From positions 1 to 6,115 of the forward strand of contig JALSTF010000258.1 of NCBI GenBank assembly GCA_026983895.1: a DNA stretch of 6,115 nt. The letters are read 5' to 3'. This stretch comes from Sulfurovum sp. Its GTDB lineage: Bacteria > Campylobacterota > Campylobacteria > Campylobacterales > Sulfurovaceae. Below are positions 1-5,791 of the stretch, piece by piece. Positions within the stretch are counted from its first letter, which is position 1; each line of letters begins with the position of its first letter. The notes beneath the pieces were generated by a model. That model ran no database searches, was not told the origin of the DNA, and saw only the letters and a program-made list of their open reading frames with translations. A program made the position numbers and the translations under genes.

Positions 1-129
1 GGAAATGCCCGCAGGGTGGGCTTTGCAAACGCAATCTTTCACAAGATGCTTCCTTCATCTTAGCTATGGCTAGGACTTGAAAGCCTCTTGCAAAATCTTG
101 CATTTGCAAAACCCATTGTGAGCATTACC
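1..129. repeat. Long imperfect palindrome (foldback element, ~129 bp)
   Basis: The two halves of this segment are reverse complements of each other with few gaps. The end GGAAATGC (1-8) faces GCATTACC (122-129). TGGGCTTTGCAAACGCAA (17-34) faces the complement of 98-115. CAAGATGCTT (42-51) faces 81-90, and TAGC (61-64) faces GCTA (69-72) around a 4-nt loop. By hand I count about 44 Watson-Crick pairs over roughly 61 paired positions, with a 2-nt bulge at 11-12 and a 1-nt bulge near 54. It lies 22 bp beyond the stop of the PLP enzyme gene, with no ORF inside. It could be a MITE or REP-type repeat, or a large transcript-end hairpin. It may extend left of the window, and no target-site duplication can be judged. 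Confidence 0.75.
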
Positions 130-136
130 TATTATT

Positions 137-191
137 AGAGGTGCCCTAATATTATTGTAACGTAGTATCGCTAATGAGATGCAGCACCTCT
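137..191 (-). other. 8-bp inverted repeat spanning the stop of the PLP enzyme gene
   Basis: AGAGGTGC at 137-144 is perfectly complementary to GCACCTCT at 184-191, with a 39-nt loop containing the stop codon at 152-154. In minus-strand RNA the stem would form at the end of the reading frame, but it is followed by AATAATAGG and not a U run. It is therefore not a canonical intrinsic terminator and may be coincidental. Confidence 0.25.
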
Positions 192-1246
192 TTCAATGAC
201 TTTTTTGAAACCCCGAGTCTGGGGATGATCCGCAGTATGGGAGAAGCCACGGTAGGCTGTCGTATCGCACCGACCAGAAAGCCTTTTTTCATAAGCTGTT
301 CTTGCATCTTCAGCGCTTTTTCATTGCTTTGCATGGGGAGAGGGAGGATGAGACTTTCCCTTCTTAATCCAAGGATCTCTTCAACGATCTGGAGCCGACT
401 GTCGATCTTTCCACGGTATTTGGCAGCTTTTTTGCTGATCGTTTTAATGTTGATAAGTGCCAAAGCCGTATCGAGTACGGAAGGGGCTGTAGAATATATG
501 ACCGGCTTGGCCCGATTTTCCATGAAACTGATGATCTCCCTGCTGGCAAGGATATAGGCTCCGTAACTGCCGTATGCTTTGCCCAGGGTACCCATCTTTA
601 TATGATTTTCTTTCACCTCTATGCCATAATGCTCAAATACACCCAGTAAATTCTTCCCAAGTACCCCTGAACTGTGGGCTTCGTCGACAATGAGCAGTGC
701 TCCGGTTTCATCGGCTATGTCAAAGACCTCTTTGGGGCACAATTCCCCGCTCATGGAGTACACGCCTTCCACGGCTATGATCCGGCGTTTGGCAGGGTGC
801 TGTGCTATTTTTTCTCTCAAGTCATTGCTGTCGTTGTGGCGGAAGAAGACCACCCTCTCTTTGATAAGCCCTGTAACCATCATACCTGATGCATGATACT
901 CCTCATCCATAAAGAGAATATCATGTTTGCGTACCAGTGCTTCTACAAGCGCCATATTGGCCAAAAATCCGGAACCGACGACCAGACCCGATTCAAAACC
1001 GTTAAGCACGCAAAGTGTCTCTTCAAAATGCTGGTGTAGCGGATGGTATCCGTTAACCAGCATACTTGCCTTGGGAGAAAAGACTTCATAGGTATCCAAA
1101 AGCTTGAAGAGTTTTTCAAACTGGCTCTTGTCAGCAGCCAATCCGAGATAGTCGTTTGATGCAAGATCCGTAAGCAAAGGATCAAAAAGCCTGCGTTCCC
1201 TGAAACGTCCAGCTTTTTTAAGTGCATGAAGCTCATTCTCATACAT
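152..1246 (-). CDS. BioF/KBL-family PLP-dependent acyl-CoA:amino acid C-acyltransferase (alpha-oxoamine synthase)
   Basis: A fold-type I PLP enzyme of the alpha-oxoamine synthase family, cytoplasmic. Members condense an acyl-CoA with a small amino acid, e.g. 8-amino-7-oxononanoate synthase (BioF, biotin) or 2-amino-3-ketobutyrate CoA ligase. From the chosen start it has 364 residues, slightly shorter than E. coli BioF (about 384). Visible signatures: LASNDYLGL near residue 28, GSGFLAN near 91 (PLP phosphate region), His118 in EEYHAS (expected to stack on PLP), VDEAHSSGVLG near 187 with Asp188 and His191, the Schiff-base lysine Lys223 in GTLGKAYGSYGA, and AIRQPTV near 327 (AIRPPTV in BioF). 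The ATG at 1246 is preferred over an in-frame ATG at 1294: AAGGA lies 5 nt upstream, and it overlaps the stop of the preceding small ORF (ATGTATGA). No other biotin gene is in view, so BioF is likely but the substrate is not proven. Confidence 0.88.
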   Translation of the reverse strand: MYENELHALKKAGRFRERRLFDPLLTDLASNDYLGLAADKSQFEKLFKLLDTYEVFSPKASMLVNGYHPLHQHFEETLCVLNGFESGLVVGSGFLANMALVEALVRKHDILFMDEEYHASGMMVTGLIKERVVFFRHNDSNDLREKIAQHPAKRRIIAVEGVYSMSGELCPKEVFDIADETGALLIVDEAHSSGVLGKNLLGVFEHYGIEVKENHIKMGTLGKAYGSYGAYILASREIISFMENRAKPVIYSTAPSVLDTALALINIKTISKKAAKYRGKIDSRLQIVEEILGLRRESLILPLPMQSNEKALKMQEQLMKKGFLVGAIRQPTVASPILRIIPRLGVSKKSLKEVLHLISDTTLQ

Positions 1247-1355
1247 GAGGTTCCTTGTGTTCTTTGAGCCTTTCGGCATCGGCTTTGGGTACATACACGT
1301 TCCCCCGCATGATAGGCAACGCCCGCCCTGCGGTTAAAGGTACTTCTAAAGCCAT
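1239..1355 (-). CDS. Small overlapping ORF (38 aa), hypothetical protein
   Basis: This frame bridges the gap between maf and the PLP enzyme gene. It starts at an ATG overlapping the last codons of maf (the maf stop is 1346-1348) and ends at a TGA (1239-1241) overlapping the ATG of the next gene. The protein begins MALEVPLTAGRALPI and continues MRGNVYVPKADAERLKEH, ending KEPHV. It is soluble-looking, basic and Pro-containing, with no signal peptide or membrane segment. GGAG lies 11 nt upstream of the start, rather far; an internal ATG at 1310 is an alternative. Without it there would be a roughly 100-nt gap in an otherwise gapless cluster, and the double overlap is typical of translationally coupled genes. 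I do not recognise the family. It could instead be a chance open frame of 39 codons. Confidence 0.55.
   Translation of the reverse strand: MALEVPLTAGRALPIMRGNVYVPKADAERLKEHKEPHV
1247..1256 (-). promoter_or_regulatory. Shine-Dalgarno deciding the start of the PLP enzyme gene
   Basis: Minus-strand AAGGA (1256-1252) lies 5 nt before the ATG at 1246. The upstream in-frame ATG at 1294 has only a GGGGG run in front of it and would overlap the small ORF more deeply. This supports starting the acyltransferase at 1246. Confidence 0.6.
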
Positions 1356-1924
1356 GGCAGCAGTGTCTCCACCTGCAATCCCATGGCAGTACTTTCACAG
1401 CCTTCAACGGAAAGAATATACTTTTTGCAGAATCCTTCGACCATGCAGGCACCTGCTTTCCCCTGCCACAGTCCGCTCTCAAGATAAGACTCAAGATCCT
1501 CCTCTTCAAAAGGAGCAAAATGATAATAGGTCGCGGAGACATCGATGAAAAGCAGATCTTTCCTTCTGTAATGCAAGCCTGAAACGATGGAGATGGTCGA
1601 ACCGCTCTGTTTCAGAAGGATGCGCCTGGCATCTTCTTTGTCCTTTGCCTTGCGGAGGATCGTACCATCCGCAGCCGCTACGACCGAGTCGGCACACAGC
1701 AGCGGGGCTTCCAGTCCATACAGACGCTGAGCCGCTTCGAGCTTTCCTTTGCTTGCGGCATAAACGAAGTCCTTGGCAAGTGTCGCAGTGATCTGATCCT
1801 CATCAAAATCAGCCGGTTTCTGTACAAAATCAATACCGAATTTTTTCAGCAGCAAAGCCCGGCTTTCAGATTGCGAACAAAGACAAACACGACCACTGCT
1901 ACCTGCTATCTGCTTACTCTTCAC
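1346..1924 (-). CDS. maf: Maf-family nucleoside triphosphate pyrophosphatase
   Basis: Maf/HAM1-superfamily enzyme, cytoplasmic. Family members hydrolyse non-canonical or pyrimidine NTPs to NMP and pyrophosphate and have been linked to septum or division control. From the chosen GTG it has 192 residues, the usual Maf length. Visible signatures: the N-terminal strand and S-x-S-x-x-R motif CSQSESR (residues 16-22), the acidic catalytic region CADSVVAADG-like near 77-87 with Asp79, KDKEDARRIL near 95-104, and the GKAGAC motif at 155-160 with Lys156, followed by the MGL near the C-terminus seen in Maf proteins. RKAK stands where many homologues have GKPK. The KAGA pattern suggests the YhdE-like (dTTP/UTP) subgroup, an inference. 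The GTG at 1924 lies 2 nt after the upstream stop with AGAGGA 8 nt before it. A longer frame to an ATG at 1957 would overlap the upstream gene and has no family match. Confidence 0.9.
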   Translation of the reverse strand: MKSKQIAGSSGRVCLCSQSESRALLLKKFGIDFVQKPADFDEDQITATLAKDFVYAASKGKLEAAQRLYGLEAPLLCADSVVAAADGTILRKAKDKEDARRILLKQSGSTISIVSGLHYRRKDLLFIDVSATYYHFAPFEEEDLESYLESGLWQGKAGACMVEGFCKKYILSVEGCESTAMGLQVETLLPWL

Positions 1925-1926
1925 GG

Positions 1927-2460
1927 CTACAATCCTCTCAAGGTAATCCCCAGCCACAGTGCCAGGATCCCCAGGGCAATGTTGATGGGCAGCAGCAGTT
2001 TCGGGATCAATGCCACCGAAGCCTTCGCCGCGGGAAGATCGCCTGCATCAAAAAGCTTCTGGGCTTTTCTGCGCTTAAAATACATCCATGTGAAATTCGC
2101 TGTCATCACTACCCAGACCACCTCTTTGATATGGACGATCTGGTAGAGCGCATAGGCGGATTCGTTGATAATGTTTCCGCCCTCATCCACTGCAGCGATA
2201 CGGAAACCAAGTCCCACAGCCATTAAAACGGCGGTCAGGATGATCAAAAGAATGAACGGTATGACCAGATGAAAGAACTTGCCTGTAATAGCCAGGGTAC
2301 GGCCAAGCCTGACTTTCGGGTCTTCTATAAGCTGAAGATTAGGATGCACTGCAAAACGGATCGCTATCATACCTCCCACCCATACAAAGGCGGAAAGTAC
2401 ATGCAGAAAAACGATCTCATGGGCATAGGTTCCGAAAAAACCCACCAGTGCACTCTTCAT
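1927..2460 (-). CDS. Four-helix integral membrane protein with conserved-looking histidines (CopD/HemJ-like architecture)
   Basis: 177 residues with four predicted membrane segments: about 14-36, 60-86, 106-128 and 151-173. Polar stretches separate them, including RRKAQKLFDAGDLPAAKAS between helices 3 and 4. Histidines lie in or at the edges of the helices (14, 20, 39, 64, 110), including HVLSAFVWVGGM in helix 1 and YQIVHIKEVVW in helix 3. The helix-1 pattern of a histidine followed by W-V-G-G resembles CopD-domain and HemJ-type membrane proteins, in which intramembrane histidines bind metal or heme. Similar placement here is inference, not identification. There is no signal peptide beyond helix 1. 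The ATG directly abuts the alaS stop (TAAATG), with a GGGCGGG-type ribosome site inside the alaS end, so translation is probably coupled. It may be a conserved epsilonproteobacterial inner-membrane protein of unknown function. Confidence 0.85.
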   Translation of the reverse strand: MKSALVGFFGTYAHEIVFLHVLSAFVWVGGMIAIRFAVHPNLQLIEDPKVRLGRTLAITGKFFHLVIPFILLIILTAVLMAVGLGFRIAAVDEGGNIINESAYALYQIVHIKEVVWVVMTANFTWMYFKRRKAQKLFDAGDLPAAKASVALIPKLLLPINIALGILALWLGITLRGL

Positions 2461-5037
2461 TTAGTTCCCGCCCTCAAGCATCTCAGCCAGATAGGTCTTT
2501 GCCTCTTCAAGCGCCGTGGTAATCTGTGAGGGGTCTTTTCCTCCAGCCTGTGCAAAGTCTGGTCGTCCGCCTCCGCCTCCGCCGACGATCGGTGCGATCG
2601 CTTTGATCCAGTCCCCCGCTTTGACCGGGGTGTTCTTCGAACCGGCCGCCAGCAGTACCTTGTTGCCTTTCTTCTGGAAAAGCATCACGGCAACATTGTC
2701 GTATTTGTTCTTGACCTCATCGATCATCGACTTGATATCTCCTGTGTCTACTTCTTCGACGATGACATTTACACCATTGACATCCACAGCACCCAACTCT
2801 TTCTGCGTCGCACTCATAGCAGAGGCCAATTCGCTCTTAAGCGTCTTGACCTGCTCTTTAAGCTTGGCAATACCCGCGATCGGGTTCTGGTTCTTGACTT
2901 CCTCTTTGATCTGCGAGATCTCCTCTCTGAGTGCTTTGACCTTTTCAACCGCTGCCCTGCCGCAGATCGCTTCGATACGTCTGACGCCGGCACTCACACC
3001 GCTCTCTTTGGTGATCATGAAAAGTCCTATCTGTGCGGTATTGTCCACGTGGGTACCGCCGCACAGCTCAATGGAGGCATCTCCCATACTCACCACACGC
3101 ACTTCATCACCGTACTTTTCCCCAAAGAGTGCCATAGCCCCCGACTTCTTCGCTTCATCCACACTCATGATCTCTGTCTTTCTCGGGATCGCGCGGCTGA
3201 TCTTGTCATTGACCCAGTCTTCCACCTTTTGAATTTCTTCGGCAGTCATCGCTTTGGGATGGGAGAAATCAAAACGCAGTCTTCTGTCATCATTGAGTGA
3301 CCCCGCCTGTGCGATATGATCTCCCAAAACAGCTCTGAGACCGGCATGCAAAAGGTGTGTTGCCGAGTGATGCTTTTCTATCTCTGCGCGGCGGCTGTCC
3401 ACAGTCGCTTTAACCGCATCACCCACAGCAAGCTTTCCTTCTACTTCCGAAAGATTCAGGTCCAGGAACTTCTTTGTATCCAGCACCGAAGCGCTGAGCG
3501 TTGAGCGTTGAGCGTTGAGAAGTTCGCCTTTATCGCCCACCTGTCCGCCTGACTCAGCATAGAAGGGTGTCTTCTCGAGCAGTACCCAGCCTTTGCCGTC
3601 GATAGCATCGGTCTGTTTGAAGTTCTCATCCAAAAGTGCCAGAACCTTTGTTTCAGTCTCTGTCGTCTCATAACCGACAAAGACATTATGGTCGAACTGC
3701 TCTTTAAGCGCTTTGAAATCACCTGTTGTCGCAGCATCTCCTGTCCCTTTCCAGTTGGCTTTGGACTGGTTTCTCTGTGCTTCCATTTTGGCGTTAAAGG
3801 TATCAATATCGAGACGGATGCCTTTCTCTCGCAGCATATCTTCCGTCAGATCAAGCGGGAAACCGAAGGTGTCGTAGAGTTTAAAGGCTACTTCGCCATC
3901 GAAGACATCCTCTGTCTTCTTCAACTCTTCGTTGAAAAGTTTGATCCCGGCCTCGATAGTGTCGAAAAAGCGTTCCTCTTCCATCTTCATCGCTGTTTTG
4001 ATCGCTTCGGAACGGCTGATAAGATAGTCATACTGTCCGCCCATCAGATCGACAAGCGTATCAACAAGCCTGTACATGAAAGGCTCCCTCAGCCCCAGAA
4101 GGTATCCATGCCGGATCGCCCTTCGCATGATACGCCTGAGCACATAGCCGCGCCCCTCTTTGTCAAAGTTGACACCCTGTGCCAGAAGGAAGGAAACAGA
4201 ACGCAAATGGTCTGCAATAACACGGTAGGAAGCAGAGTTGGGGGCTTTATAGTCATACGGTTTGCCGACAAGTTCGCCTATCTTGTCAAGGAACGGCATA
4301 AAAAGAGAAGAGTGGTAGTTGTTGAGCACACCCTCTTTGATGGCGACCACACGCTCAAGTCCCATACCCGTATCGATACTCGGTTTGGGAAGTGGTGTCA
4401 GCGTACCACTTTCGTCCCTTTCATACTGCATAAAAACAAGATTCCAGATTTCAAGGAAACGGTCACCCTCACCGCCCATCACATCCTCTTCAGAGTTAAA
4501 ATGCTCTGCTCCCTGGTCGTAAAAGATCTCGGAACAGGGACCACACGGGCCGGTGTCGCCCATCTGCCAGAAGTTGTCCTTGTCCCCGAAACGCATAATG
4601 CGCTCCTGGGCAATGTACTTTTTCCAGATATCGTGTGCTTCATCGTCACTGTCATGTACGGTCACCCAGAGTTTTTCCACCGGCAGGTTCAGGTATTTTT
4701 CATCGGTGATATACTCCCAGGCATAGGCGATGGCTTCCTCTTTGAAATAGTCCGCAAAAGAGAAGTTCCCCAGCATTTCAAAGAGCGTATGGTGGCGCGC
4801 AGTGTAACCCACATTATCAAGGTCGTTGTGCTTTCCGCCTGCTCTCAGGCAGGTTTGCGAAGAGGTTGCTCTCGGCGGGTTCGGGATCGGTGCTTCCCCG
4901 GTAAAAATGTTCTTGAACTGCACCATTCCTGCATTGGTGAACATCAGCGTCGGATCATCCGGTACCAGCGGAGAACTCGGTACGAGTTTATGCCCTTTGC
5001 TCTGAAAAAAGTCTAAAAATGATTTTCTAATATCCAT
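2461..5037 (-). CDS. alaS: Alanine--tRNA ligase (AlaRS)
   Basis: Class II aminoacyl-tRNA synthetase that charges tRNA-Ala with alanine and clears misacylated Ser/Gly. It has 858 residues, normal for bacterial AlaRS (about 850-880), and is complete. The catalytic core occupies about 1-240: the N-terminal SFLDFFQSKGH, motif 2 region around RATSSQTCLRAGGKHNDLDN and HHTLFEMLGNFSFADYFK (56-99), GPCGPCSEIFYD (163-174) and motif 3 DTGMGLERV (222-230). The tRNA-binding helical region follows (RRIMRRAIRHGYLLG, 301-315). The editing domain carries the two zinc/editing motifs, HSATH (His557, His561) and CGGTH (Cys659, His663). A coiled-coil stretch near 698-745 leads to the C-Ala domain with a hexaglycine run and GGRPDFAQAGG (819-833). 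The ATG at 5037 has AGGA 9 nt upstream. A 7-bp tandem repeat lies in the coding DNA at residues 507-516. It is the first gene of the cluster and essential. Confidence 0.98.
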   Translation of the reverse strand: MDIRKSFLDFFQSKGHKLVPSSPLVPDDPTLMFTNAGMVQFKNIFTGEAPIPNPPRATSSQTCLRAGGKHNDLDNVGYTARHHTLFEMLGNFSFADYFKEEAIAYAWEYITDEKYLNLPVEKLWVTVHDSDDEAHDIWKKYIAQERIMRFGDKDNFWQMGDTGPCGPCSEIFYDQGAEHFNSEEDVMGGEGDRFLEIWNLVFMQYERDESGTLTPLPKPSIDTGMGLERVVAIKEGVLNNYHSSLFMPFLDKIGELVGKPYDYKAPNSASYRVIADHLRSVSFLLAQGVNFDKEGRGYVLRRIMRRAIRHGYLLGLREPFMYRLVDTLVDLMGGQYDYLISRSEAIKTAMKMEEERFFDTIEAGIKLFNEELKKTEDVFDGEVAFKLYDTFGFPLDLTEDMLREKGIRLDIDTFNAKMEAQRNQSKANWKGTGDAATTGDFKALKEQFDHNVFVGYETTETETKVLALLDENFKQTDAIDGKGWVLLEKTPFYAESGGQVGDKGELLNAQRSTLSASVLDTKKFLDLNLSEVEGKLAVGDAVKATVDSRRAEIEKHHSATHLLHAGLRAVLGDHIAQAGSLNDDRRLRFDFSHPKAMTAEEIQKVEDWVNDKISRAIPRKTEIMSVDEAKKSGAMALFGEKYGDEVRVVSMGDASIELCGGTHVDNTAQIGLFMITKESGVSAGVRRIEAICGRAAVEKVKALREEISQIKEEVKNQNPIAGIAKLKEQVKTLKSELASAMSATQKELGAVDVNGVNVIVEEVDTGDIKSMIDEVKNKYDNVAVMLFQKKGNKVLLAAGSKNTPVKAGDWIKAIAPIVGGGGGGRPDFAQAGGKDPSQITTALEEAKTYLAEMLEGGN
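3491..3518. repeat. Heptanucleotide tandem repeat inside alaS (4 x GCGYTGA)
   Basis: On the plus strand GCGCTGA is followed by three perfect copies of GCGTTGA, 28 bp in total. It encodes residues 507-516 of AlaRS (L-N-A-Q-R-S-T-L-S-A), just before the DTKK strand of the editing domain and about 40 residues before the HSATH motif. Three units equal 21 nt or seven codons, so gain or loss in threes keeps the frame and a single-unit change would break it. Confidence 0.85.
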
Positions 5038-5051
5038 AGTAAAATATCCTG

Positions 5052-5078
5052 CGTATAAATTGGAGATATTTTAGCCAA
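5052..5078 (-). promoter_or_regulatory. alaS: Possible alaS promoter region
   Basis: Upstream of alaS the minus strand shows TAAAAT (5073-5068), five of six matches to a sigma-70 -10 box with no obvious -35. Epsilonproteobacterial promoters often lack a conserved -35. An alternative pair is TTGGCT (5078-5073) with TATACG (5057-5052) at a short 15-bp spacing. Either would give a leader of a few tens of nucleotides. Weak evidence. Confidence 0.3.
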
Positions 5079-5117
5079 ATTGTGGTTATCGGGAGGTGAA
5101 GGGGGAATTTTCTTCTC

Positions 5118-5175
5118 TTTTTTTCGTGTTCAGTGTCACGAATGCAGGCATTCCCACATACAACGTGGGAACGAG
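5118..5175. repeat. Two adjacent hairpins, REP-like intergenic element
   Basis: TTCGTG (5123-5128) pairs with CACGAA (5137-5142) around an 8-nt loop. 8 bp further on, TTCCCAC (5151-5157) pairs perfectly with GTGGGAA (5165-5171) around a 7-nt loop. The second hairpin with its flanks, GGCATTCCCAC and GTGGGAACGAG, resembles short palindromic repeats that I recall as common in the intergenic DNA of several proteobacteria. The first is preceded by seven T on the plus strand, so neither strand has the stem-then-U order of a terminator. No copy of either hairpin occurs elsewhere in the window. Confidence 0.5.
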
Positions 5176-5196
5176 TCAAGGAAGCAATTTTGTAAC

Positions 5197-5213
5197 AAAA
5201 GCGTTATGCTTTT
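5197..5213. terminator. Possible weak intrinsic terminator
   Basis: AAAAGC (5197-5202) pairs with GCTTTT (5208-5213) around a 5-nt loop. In minus-strand RNA the stem ends in UUUU and is followed by GUUAC; in plus-strand RNA it is followed by AUGUAUUUAUUUU. The stem is short and AT-rich. It sits about 90 nt after the lipoprotein stop and could end that transcript, but the fit is poor. Confidence 0.3.
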
Positions 5214-5266
5214 ATGTATTTATTTTACACACTTATAGAATTATTCTTTTTTCTACTTGATTTTGA

Positions 5267-5299
5267 TACATGTTCCCCATGCCCATACGGAAACATGTA
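5267..5299 (-). other. Hairpin just after the lipoprotein gene
   Basis: TACATGTTCC (5267-5276) pairs with GGAAACATGTA (5289-5299), 10 bp with one bulged A and a 12-nt loop. It begins 6 nt after the lipoprotein stop, where a terminator or mRNA-stabilising stem would be expected. In the minus-strand RNA the stem is followed by UCAAAAUCAAG, so no U tract is present. A small perfect stem, ACTGT (5299-5303) with ACAGT (5308-5312), overlaps its base and the stop codon. Confidence 0.4.
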
Positions 5300-5304
5300 C
5301 TGTC

Positions 5305-5733
5305 CTAACAGTCTATTTCAACTATTTCTTCAACTGTGATTTCATCATGGACATCATAGATTTCATAATATTCACCCACTTCCAAAAAGCCGTTATATGT
5401 TTCTATAATATAACTGCCGCCATCATCATCGTACATATCTATTTTCGTACTTTCGGAATTTGCATAAAAATTACCGCTGAATCGCATATTTCCCCTATAA
5501 TATACATAGGTATAATTATGACAAAAATCCAATGTTATATCATCTCCCTTGTCATTCACACCGTTGACCTCATATCCTTCATACAAATTAGCTATATCAA
5601 CTTTATCTACTGTCGAAACAGGGGGTGTCGGCGTAGGATTATCTATACCTCCGTCACTGACACCGCCTCCTCCGCATCCGTTCAGCATGAGAACTGCCAT
5701 TCCGCTTATCGCTAAACTCAATAACTTTTTCAT
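5305..5733 (-). CDS. Small secreted lipoprotein of unknown function
   Basis: 142 residues. The N-terminus is a lipoprotein signal: MKKLLSLAISGMAVLML followed by the lipobox L-N-G-C with Cys20, then a glycine run and a Pro/Thr-rich linker (about 31-41) typical of a tether. The mature domain (about 45-142) is acidic and rich in Tyr, Gly and Asp with alternating strand-like segments (ITLDFCHNYTYVYYRG, MRFSGNFYANS, GGSYIIETYNGFLEVGEYY). This suggests a small beta-sheet or beta-barrel domain, by composition only. Cys71 and the very last residue Cys142 could form a disulfide in the periplasm. The ATG is well supported by AAGGAG 5-6 nt upstream. The coding DNA is more AT-rich than the alaS cluster. 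I recognise no family. It was probably anchored to the outer membrane and has its own promoter at 5763-5791. Confidence 0.85.
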   Translation of the reverse strand: MKKLLSLAISGMAVLMLNGCGGGGVSDGGIDNPTPTPPVSTVDKVDIANLYEGYEVNGVNDKGDDITLDFCHNYTYVYYRGNMRFSGNFYANSESTKIDMYDDDGGSYIIETYNGFLEVGEYYEIYDVHDEITVEEIVEIDC

Positions 5734-5762
5734 TATTTCTCCTTTTTCTGTTTACTCAAATT

Positions 5763-5791
5763 AGTATAACACAATACAGATCAAAAGTAAA
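5763..5791 (-). promoter_or_regulatory. Promoter of the lipoprotein gene
   Basis: The minus strand carries TTTACT (5791-5786, four of six -35 matches), a 17-bp spacer and TATACT (5768-5763, five of six -10 matches) preceded by TGT, i.e. an extended -10. Transcription would begin near 5756, giving a leader of about 20 nt before the ATG at 5733 with AAGGAG in it. The -35 end overlaps the stop of the upstream gene. Confidence 0.6.

Noticed and set aside
1..129. Integron attC site or CRISPR-like repeat
   Set aside because: The segment is one continuous palindrome without spacers, without the R'/R'' core pairs expected of attC, and without a neighbouring cassette or integrase.
1247..1294. N-terminal extension of the PLP enzyme to the ATG at 1294
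   Set aside because: The 16 extra residues (MYPKPMPKGSKNTRNL) do not resemble BioF N-termini, overlap the small ORF, and have a poorer ribosome site than the ATG at 1246.
943..1542. Minus-strand frame of 199 codons across maf and the PLP enzyme
   Set aside because: It overlaps two well-supported genes in another frame and its product shows no domain or sensible composition.
2516..3232. Plus-strand open frame of 238 codons with Pro-rich and Ser/Thr-rich product
   Set aside because: Antisense to the alaS C-terminal half; the proline run mirrors the glycine codons of the C-Ala domain.
3688..5016. Open frame of 442 codons on the plus strand
   Set aside because: It is entirely antisense to alaS, whose protein matches AlaRS throughout. 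The antisense translation has no domain-like features and arises from alaS codon bias.
5118..5142. Intrinsic terminator for either strand
   Set aside because: The T run precedes the stem on the plus strand and is an A run after the stem on the minus strand, the wrong order in both cases.
5257..5715. Plus-strand frame of 152 codons, Ile-rich and membrane-like
   Set aside because: It is antisense to the lipoprotein gene, which has a good ribosome site, promoter and lipobox; the hydrophobic product reflects the complement of acidic, Tyr-rich codons.
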